Shown here piece by piece: positions 55,937 through 64,000 of a stretch of DNA of 64,000 nucleotides. The stretch spans positions 8,426,344-8,490,343 of the forward strand of contig OZ007511.1 of the NCBI GenBank assembly GCA_963931865.1, given 5' to 3'. The translations under genes and the position numbers were made by a program. Source of the DNA: Axinella damicornis. Taxonomy: Eukaryota > Porifera > Demospongiae > Axinellida > Axinellidae. The notes beneath the pieces were generated by a model. It was not told the origin of the DNA, did not search any database, and worked only from the letters and a program-made list of their open reading frames with translations. Numbering within the stretch: the stretch's first letter is position 1; each line of letters begins with the position of its first letter.

Positions 55937-56678
55937 TGAGTTTCAGCACAATTATTGTACGGTCGTGTCACTGCATGATAGCGATCACGACGGTGTAGTC
56001 AGAATCTCTGTAGACCTTTCCTGCGTGCTGTGAGGTTTGATTATTTAATTATTTAGATTAGTTAGATTAGTTAGATTACGCGGCACAATTTTTCCGCTAC
56101 CAGGAGTGTAATATTATATATATATACTAGCAGAATGTATAACATTGTGGGGCCAGCCTGAGCGAGTGCATGCATATGCAACATGCTTATTCGAATGTAA
56201 CTCAACCTCAGGCTGTAGAATTGCAGCACAAGAACTGTATGGACAGTACATGGTGATCATGTAGTAGAGCTAGCTACATGCGGCACGAGCAGATGAAAGC
56301 ACTCTCGCTGTCTTCTTTCGCTATGCAGTAGCTCCCATGACTGTAGCCATTGAAGACCAGAGGTAGCTAGGTCTACGAGTCAGTGACTTCAACACAGTGA
56401 GCAACAGTGCAGCCGCGAGTCGCGATCGGTGAACTTGTAGCGGCTAGCTAGAGTCATTCAGCAGACTGAGACGGTCGCACTTTCCCACTGTTGCTGTGCA
56501 TGCGCCGGGTATCCATTGAAGAGGTAGATTCGTGAGTGGTCTCTGTAGCCATCCAAGGAGTACACGGTTCACCAATTCGTGCCTCTCTGAGTCTCAGAAC
56601 AACGTTCAGTGATGAGCGATCGAGCCGTGTGAATTATCATGACGCAAGGGACTTTCGGTTATTTGCAGAATCGTTTAT

Positions 56679-57440
56679 TGGGGCGAGCGTGAGCGAGCCC
56701 CACATAGACCAGTTCAATGTGAATTTTCTTTATTTCTATATATATTTCTATATATCTATATATATATATATATATATATATATCGTACGTCGTGCCGTAA
56801 ATCACTTCCTGCTCGTATTTTGCGTGTTCTTGCGTCATGCGTTATTTCCAAACTGAGTTCACTTCCTGCTCGTGCGTTGATATCGTCCAACTGAGACGCG
56901 AACTATGAACAGTCTACCTCAACAAGGCCTTGCAAGGATGGAGACTATAGTGGGGCGGTGAGTGGTTAAAACATTTCATGAAGACGGGGAGAGCGCTTCA
57001 GTGAGACCAAGGGAGGTGATCCTCCTTGAACTCACAATCCCCTATAACTCGCCGGAGTCCCTTTCAAATGCTAAGCCATGCAACTGCTCAGAGGATGGGA
57101 AGTTGACTGCCCTGCACACGGTAACACTAAACTCACTGTGACCAGTCATGACAGATCTGGCATCAGCAGAGAACGAGGAAGTCATCCTCGGTGGCAACAA
57201 CAGAGACAGAGACCGCTCCTGGACCTACCTGCCAGACTGCTTCAACGCTGTGAAGTGCATGCACGAGTCACGTCATAACTTCTGGTGTGATCTGTGTCGT
57301 TAAGTTGTGTTATGCTCCCCGTCAGACTCACATTCTGATGACATGCACATGCAACTGCTCCAATGCATATTCAGCACAATGTCATGCAACTGTTCCATGC
57401 AAATTCAGCACCTGCATGTAACTCGCTCACGCTCGCCCCA
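56679..57440. repeat. GGGGCGAGC unit A
   Basis: Starts tggggcgagcgtgagcgagc, has a (ta)n stretch at about 56745-56785, an ATG exon-like stretch ending tggggcggtgagtgg (about 56905-56965), a downstream acceptor-like ctgctcag (about 57090), and ends gctcgcccca. Confidence 0.8.
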
Positions 57441-57542
57441 CAATGTCCTGCATTCCCCTAGTAATTACGTATCGTTGCTAAGTGATCGTTTAAGTGCGCA
57501 TGCGTACAAACATGAAAATGGCGTGACAAATGATGCCATAGT

Positions 57543-58261
57543 TGGGGCGAGCGTGAGCGAGCCCCACATAGACGAGTTCAATGTGAATTTTCTTTATTTC
57601 TATATTTCTATATATATTTCTATATATATATATATCGTACGTCGTGCCGTAAATCACTTCCTGCTCGTATTTTGCGTGTTCTTGCGTCATGCGTTATTTC
57701 CAAACTGAGTTCACTTGTCCTGCTCGTGCGTTGATATCGTCCAACTGAGACGCGAACTATGAACAGTCTACCTCAACAAGGCCTTGCAAGGATGGAGACT
57801 ATAGTGGGGCGGTGAGTGGCTAAAGCATTAAATTTCATGAAGACGGGGAAAGCGCTTCAGTGAGACCAAGGGAGGTGATCCTCCTTGAACTCACAATCCC
57901 CTATAACTCGCCGGAGTCCCTTTCAAATGCTAAGCCATGCAACTGCTCAGAGGATGGGAAGTTGACTGCCCTGCACACGGTAACACTAAACTCACTGTGA
58001 CCAGTCATGACAGATCTGGCATCAGCAGAGAACGAGGAAGTCATCCTCGGTGGCAACAACAGAGACAGAGACCGCTCCTGGACCTACCTGCCAGACTGCT
58101 TCAACGCTGTGAAGTGCATGCACGAGTGTCATAACTTCTGGTGTGATCTGTGTCGTTAAGTTGTGTTATGCTCCCCGTCAGACTCACATTCTGATGACAT
58201 GCACATGCAACTGTTCCATGCAAATTCAGCACCTGCATGTAACTCGCTCACGCTCGCCCCA
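57543..58261. repeat. GGGGCGAGC unit B
   Basis: Near copy of unit A, shorter at the 3' end (one catgcaactgctcc block missing). Confidence 0.8.
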
Positions 58262-58346
58262 CAATGTCCTGCATTCCCCTAGTTTACGGTATACGTACGT
58301 ACGATACATACAGACATACAGACACGGATTCCGTTTTACACGTCTA

Positions 58347-59034
58347 TGTGGGGCTCGCTCAGGCTCGCCCCAATTATATCGTACGTCGTGCCGTAAATCA
58401 CTTCCTGCTCGTATTTTGCGTGTTCTTGCGTCATGCGTTATTTCCAAACTGAGTTCACTTCCTGCTCGTGCGTTGATATCGTCCAACTGAGACGCGAACT
58501 ATGAACAGTCTACCTCAACAAGGCCTTGCAAGGATGGAGACTATAGTGGGGCGGTGAGTGGCTAAAGCATTTCATGAAGACGGGGAGAGCGCTTCAGTGA
58601 GACCAAGGGAGGTGATCCTCCTTGAACTCACAATCCCCTATAACTCGCCGGACGGTCCCTTTCAAATGCTAAGCCATGCAACTGCTCAGAGGATGGGAAG
58701 TTGACTGCCCTGCACACGGTAACACTAAACTCACTGTGACCAGTCATGACAGATCTGGCATCAGCAGAGAACGAGGAAGTCATCCTCGGTGGCAACAACA
58801 GAGACAGAGACTGCTCCTGGACCTACCTGCCAGACTGCTTCAACGCTGTGAAGTCCATGCACGAGTTGTCATAACTTCTGGTGTGATCTGTGTCGTTAAG
58901 TTGTGTTATGCTCCCCGTCAGACTCACATTCTGATGACATGCACATGCAACTGCTCCATGCACATTCAGCACAATGTCATGCAACTGTTCCATGCAAATT
59001 CAGCACCTGCATGTACTCGCTCACGCTCGCCCCA
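58347..59034. repeat. GGGGCGAGC unit C, inverted 5' end
   Basis: Body as in A and B, but the left end reads tggggctcgctcaggctcgc, that is, inverted, suggesting a rearranged junction. Confidence 0.75.
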
Positions 59035-59137
59035 CAATGTCCTGCATTCCCCTAGTATTTACATGGTCTAATTGAACCGCTTATGCTCTCAGACAGGTAA
59101 GGAAACCATACCTTTTGTCCTGCTGTCCCGGAAATTA

Positions 59138-59862
59138 TTGGAGCGAGCCTGAGCGAGCCCCACATAGACGAGTTTGCTGTAAATTTTCTATATCTCACGT
59201 CGTGCCGTAAATCACTCCTGCTCGTATTTTGTGTGTTCTAGCTTGCGTCATGCGTTATTTCCAAACTGAATCCACTATCGATCATGATGTCGCGGAGACT
59301 GTCCTGAGACGCGAACTATGAACAGTCTACCTCAACAAGGCCTTGCAAGGATGGATACTATAGCGGGGCGGTGAGTGACTAAAGCATTTCATGAAGACGG
59401 CCGCGGGGAGAGCGCTTCAAGCCATATAAATGATGTCCTGCATGCAGAGCATGCAGCATGATAACTAGCTATAAACCATCACGTTGTGATGTGCCTGTTA
59501 GATCGCCAGAGGATGGGAAGTTGACTGGCCTGTACTCGGCAACATTCACTGTGGCCAGTCATGACACAGATCTGACTTCAGCAGAGAACGAGGAAGCCAA
59601 AGACAGAGACCGCTCCTGGACCTACCTGCCCGACTGCTTCAACGCTGTGAAGTGCACGAGTATATTTTTAGTGTCATAATTTCTGGTGTGATCTGTGTCC
59701 GTTGTGCTATGCTCTCCGTCAGACTCACGTTCTGATGACATGCACATGCAACTGCTCCATGCACATTTCACCACATGCAACTGCATGCTCCATGCACATT
59801 CAGCACATGCAACTGCTCCATGCACATTCAGCACCTGCACGTACTCGCTCAGGCTCGCCCCA
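59138..59862. repeat. GGGGCGAGC unit D, diverged
   Basis: Same layout with many differences. It shares its left flank (ccttttgtcctgctgtcccg) with the solo end at 55027-55060, so flank and unit were copied together. Confidence 0.75.
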
Positions 59863-60339
59863 CAATGTTCTGCATTCGTCTAGTGCACGTGGCCTAGGCG
59901 TTTACTACGTACGTACAAGTCTGTCTGACAAACTACTACCTGCAGACCAGTTGGTCAGAACGGTTAGAACCGGTGTCCAAGAATTAAGGCCATGCAAGTG
60001 GCATCCCAATTGGAAGCGCTGTAATGTGTCCTCAAGCAGAAAGGGAGCCTCTTTCGTCCGATGTAAATTCTCTCCTAGGAATGCTGCTGTGCAGTGGATC
60101 AAAATTGTCCTGCACAAGACAGCAAAATAAGTGAAATTTTCCTGCATATACAAAACTCAAGGTTGGGAAGTATTTTTTAAATTATGATGTTGTGCAATAC
60201 TGCATGATTGTACTGTTAGATCCATTGGTTGTGTGCTTGTGAGCTGTGTCAATTGTCGGTTGTCAGTAGTATTCCCTTTGCTTTGTTAAATCAGTGTGCT
60301 AGCTCAGCCTGGTCTATCATTCATAATATTATGTACTCT

Positions 60340-62280
60340 CAGTCTTGTACTCTAATGCACGTAGTTTGTTGCCTAAAATGGACAATCTTGCTGACGAATG
60401 TGCTGTGCATTACCTTGATATTGTCTGCATCACGGCAACCTGGCTTGACCAGTCAATTTCAGATGGGGAAATTGCACTTGATGGGTACTCAGTTATCCAC
60501 CTTGGTAGGAACAGACATGGTGGAGGCATTTTATTGTTTGTCAAATCGTTGCAATTAATTATTGACTCTTTTTTACTTACCCATGCAAGGTGTACCCTAT
60601 CCCACTCACACTACTCCGGCTGGTAGACCCACGCATATTGATCTTGTATTTTTGTCAGCACCTTACAATCTTTATAATTGTTCTGTTGTACCTCCACTTG
60701 CCTCTTCTGACCACAATGGAATCCATCTTACCTTAATTGTCATTTCTTGGTTCTATCCAACCTACTGCTAGTTATATACCCCTAGAAAAGTCTGGCTTTA
60801 TAGCCAGGCACCGGCAGGCAAACTTTAGCTAATCATATGCTGCAGAGTTGCTAGATGCCTTTGACTGGTCCATACTACAGTGTAGCTAGTGGCAATGTCA
60901 ATGACTGTTGGAGGCTGTGGCACTCAGCCTTTCTCGAATATCATGGAGGAGTGCATTTCTAGTAGGAAACAGATACCTACAAAAAGAAATCACCCCTGGT
61001 TTAGTTCATCCATTCTAAGAGCTTCTAGGAACCGCAACTGCTTCCACAAACTTGCCACCAGATCTATTTCGGATTCCCATTGGAAGAACTATCGGTTCTG
61101 GAGGAACAGGTTGACATCACTTCTGCGTGCCTCCAAGAAAAAATATTTCAACGCTCATCTCAATAACACGTCATAAACGGTATGTTGATGACTGGAATAA
61201 CGGGCACCACTGATCAAGAACAATGTCCCACTGATTTTGTTGTACTGATGACATATGTAGTAGAAATCTAATGGTCCAGATGAAGCTAGTGTCACTTCGA
61301 ACGCTAAAGTCCTGTACATGTGCAGCCATCAGTTTTCTGGCCACATTAAGATGCTATATATTCAATCTATTAATCCATTCAGGCCAAATTCCAGCAGCAT
61401 GGAAAGTGTCTATAGCTAATGTAACCTAAGTCCACTGGTAATGGGACTCCCAGTTAGGCCTTGACAAATTATGCTAGCATAATTTTAATAGGTACTCAAG
61501 AGCATAAGGGAATTATAATAGGCATAAATATTCAGACCTGTGAGAATAATAGGCTACACTTACTTGCTCAGACTCACAGACCTGCAGGACTATCTCGCAA
61601 AGCCACACCCTCACACTAAACATTAGCATGCAAACTGATTCTTATACTGGTTCAGCCATCCTCTGCAGCAGTAGAGCGAATGATTTCCATCTTGCAAAAC
61701 TCCTTTACCAATATATCAACAATTAACAGTCATCCCTGGAGAAATAATTATGCTCCTGTACAATGTATATATGCTGCAGTACAAGAACGCTGAGTGGATA
61801 GTACAAAGAATATAGTGTTGACAAATTATGCTAGCATAATTTTGAGAATAATAGGACAACTTCAAAGCATAATAGGCATTAATGCTGAGAATAGGGGAAT
61901 AGAATAATAGGGCGGAAAAAAGCATAATTTGTCAAGGCCTACTCCCAGTGGTTACAGACCAATAATTTCACTCCTGTCAGTACCGAGTAAGGAACTTGAA
62001 AAGCATATCTCACAACTTCTATTGAAACATCAGTTGCCTCCCATAACCCACTCTCTCTACATCAATTAATGGGGATTTCAAAGTACCAATAGCTGTATAT
62101 ATAGCATTGATCCATATCACAGACCACTGGCTGCAAGAAATGGAAAGGAACTGTGAGATATGTCACGGCAGTCTTTTTAGAACAGCAAAAAGCCTTTGAT
62201 TCTGTCCCCCATCTTGGTGTCAACAACTATCTACTATAAAATTGATTTTCCGCCAGGGGCGGAGACAGCTACCAAAAAGT
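60340..62280 (+). pseudogene. Decayed CR1/L2-like LINE, interrupted and cut by the gap
   Basis: Endonuclease pieces: SNARSLLPKMDNL, DIVCITATWLD, RHGGGILLFVK (60345-60560), then HIDLVFLS and SSDHNGI (60630-60730). Linker with PWFSSSIL (about 60990). RT pieces: YRPIISLLSV-like text at 61950-61990 and KAFDSVPH near 62195. Many stops and frame changes; the remainder is lost in the gap. Confidence 0.82.
61455..61941. mobile_element. hAT-like element with 8-bp TSD inside the LINE
   Basis: The ends taggccttgacaaattatgc and the inverted gcataatttgtcaaggccta are flanked by ctcccagt at 61447-61454 and 61942-61949. A second partial copy of the left end lies at 61817. No coding capacity. Confidence 0.8.
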
Positions 62281-62480
62281 NNNNNNNNNNNNNNNNNNNN
62301 NNNNNNNNNNNNNNNNNNNNNNNNNNNNNNNNNNNNNNNNNNNNNNNNNNNNNNNNNNNNNNNNNNNNNNNNNNNNNNNNNNNNNNNNNNNNNNNNNNNN
62401 NNNNNNNNNNNNNNNNNNNNNNNNNNNNNNNNNNNNNNNNNNNNNNNNNNNNNNNNNNNNNNNNNNNNNNNNNNNNNNNN
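62281..62480. other. Assembly gap (200 N)
   Basis: Unknown bases; a round length, probably an estimated scaffold gap. Confidence 0.98.
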
Positions 62481-63270
62481 ACCACCACCACCACCACCAC
62501 CACCACCACCACCACCACCACCACCACCACCACCACCACCACCACCACCACCACCACCACCACCACCACCACCACCACCACCACCACCACCACCACCACC
62601 ACCACCACCACCACCACCACCACCACCACCACCACCACCACCACCACCACCACCACCACCACCACCACCACCACCACCACCACCACCACCACCACCACCA
62701 CCACCACACCACCACCACCACCACCACCACCACCACCACCACCACCACCACCACCACCACCACCACCACCACCACCACCACCACCACCACCACCACCACC
62801 ACCACCACCACCACCACCACCACCACCACCACCACCACCACCACCACCACCACCACCACCACCACCACCACCACCACCACCACCACCACCACCACCACCA
62901 CCACCACCACCACCACCACCACCACCACCACCACCACCACCACCACCACCACCACACCACCACCACCACCACCACCACCACCACCACCACCACCACCACC
63001 ACCACCACCACCACCACCACCACCACCACCACCACCACCACCACCACCACCACCACCACCACCACCACCACCACCACCACCACCACCACCACCACCACCA
63101 CCACCACCACCACCACCACCACCACCACCACCACCACCACCACCACCACCACCACCACCACCACCACCACCACCACCACCACCACCACCACCACCACCAC
63201 CACCACCACCACCACCACCACCACCACCACCACCACCACCACCACCACCACCACCACCACCACCACCACC
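62481..63270. repeat. (ACC)n tract, about 790 bp
   Basis: Pure trinucleotide repeat with only two phase slips (near 62707 and 62954). All open frames across it are artefacts. The true length is uncertain next to a gap. Confidence 0.95.
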
Positions 63271-63412
63271 TAATATTCCCTTGTAGATCTACAAGCTATA
63301 TCTGTCCGTGCAGCAGTGATCATTTCAAGCTCCCATAATTTGTGTTCATTGCATGCATGACGGTGTTGTGTAATCATACAGCATACATTGATGAGTCTGT
63401 GTTGTGTAACTG

Positions 63413-63610
63413 CTATGATTGTGTGAGTGTATTTGAATGGGCTGTATCACTGTCCAGCGGGCCTATCCAGGGTTCCTGGTTGTGAAATGATGGGGTGCCG
63501 TATTGAAGCTGGTCAGTGCCACTCTGGGTGACACTGCCCGTGTGTGCTCTCTTCAACCAAGTTGTGTATGCTTCCTGCGCTCTCTGCCTGCGTTCTGCAT
63601 CCTGTTGAGC
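63413..63610 (-). CDS. Terminal exon of a second CCDC34-like gene
   Basis: Acceptor (ctccacag on the minus strand) followed by 65 codons and a stop. It begins AQQDAERRQRAQEAYTTWLKR, a CCDC34-style helix with Y-x-x-W-L-K, and ends with a polar tail containing NQEPWIG. Upstream exons would lie beyond 64000. This version looks more complete than the exon at 45491-45378. Confidence 0.6.
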   Translation of the reverse strand, partial: AQQDAERRQRAQEAYTTWLKRAHTGSVTQSGTDQLQYGTPSFHNQEPWIGPLDSDTAHSNTLTQS

Positions 63611-64000
63611 CTGTGGAGATAGAAGCAACCATTAGGTCATGTGGTCTGAGTACCATTACCTCCACTGAAGGTCTGATAAATACCAACGCATTAGAGGTCA
63701 TGGGCATAGCAACTAGTGGCTACCAAATACTAGGGATACGTATCCACATCATGCCTCACACACATGCCACATCATAACCTAACCACGTACTTACGAGTAT
63801 GATCGATCTAACTAGTGTGAATTTGAGAGTGTGGGCTGTAACTGAGATAAGCATGCCGATTACATTCAACTCCACATGTAGCTGCTCTAGCCCTGAAGGC
63901 CACACTCGCTTGTACCCTAGCCTCTGGCTACGTGAGACTATCGTGGAGTTGCAGTACAAACAGATGTCGACTGCGCTGACTGTTTGACTCCATATGTAGC
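63611..64000 (+). repeat. Duplicated segment, copy 2 (runs off the window)
   Basis: Matches 45492-45892 nearly base for base up to the last base of the window. Confidence 0.9.

Larger units (their letters stand above)
54997..60187. repeat. Cluster of GGGGCGAGC-ended repeats
   Basis: Four long units and several solo ends fill this stretch, which interrupts the duplicated segment. Ends read tggggcgagcgtgagcgagc and, at the other side, cgctcacgctcgcccca. Solo ends lie near 55060, 55524 and 56150. At 59920-60130 an open frame of about 65 residues is unidentified. Confidence 0.7.

Noticed and set aside
59905..60153. Gene at 59.9-60.15 kb from open frames on both strands
   Set aside because: No start, splice site or motif; flanked by repeats.
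62196..63338. Long open frames across the ACC tract (poly-T, poly-P, poly-H and reverse poly-V, poly-W, poly-G)
   Set aside because: Pure simple-repeat translation running through unknown bases; no coding evidence.

Overview
The window looks like nuclear DNA of an animal, most likely a sponge. It has spliced genes with GT-AG introns, C2H2 zinc-finger arrays, a single-exon secreted protein of a type I associate with demosponges (51136-52227), and a very dense load of transposable elements. The species call is inference. No bacterial, organellar, CRISPR or tRNA gene features were seen.

Layout. 1-11.6 kb: a dispersed segment opened up by nested insertions (an APE-type LINE, a complete Ty3/gypsy element of CsRn1 type inside that LINE, and several short inverted-repeat elements). 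The same segment occurs almost uninterrupted at 16.8-18.05 kb. 12.9-14.1 kb and 22.5-24.3 kb: two paralogous zinc-finger genes in opposite orientation. 25.07-32.29 kb: the main find, a 7.2-kb DNA transposon with about 150-bp terminal inverted repeats (TIRs), a perfect 9-bp target-site duplication (TSD) and two convergent spliced genes. One encodes a DUF6589-type protein with a plausible D-D-E triad, the other a RecQ-like helicase. 32.3-42 kb: mostly non-autonomous elements, satellites and degraded repeats. 42.4-52.2 kb: host genes or gene parts, namely an EXPERA-like terminal exon, a four-exon CCDC34-like gene on the minus strand, and the secreted protein gene. 52.2-60.3 kb: a duplicated segment, one copy of which is split by about 5.2 kb of tandem repeats. 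60.3-62.3 kb: a decayed CR1/L2-like LINE. 62.3-63.3 kb: an assembly gap and a long ACC tract. 63.4-64 kb: another CCDC34-like terminal exon, whose intron is nearly identical to 45.5-45.9 kb.

Unifying theme. At least ten short elements share the terminus TAGYCTCG followed by a small internal hairpin (CCAGAC...GTCTGG or CCAGGC...GCCTGG). Where the flanks are preserved they show 9-bp TSDs: tataattat, tgtaaacaa, cacccttcc, gggaaggac, aaattctta and, for the large element, accggctga. One short member (49905-50457) still carries a broken piece of a RecQ-like helicase exon. The simplest reading is that DUF6589 plus RecQ elements are the autonomous source of this whole class. All family names here come from reading motifs; no search was run.
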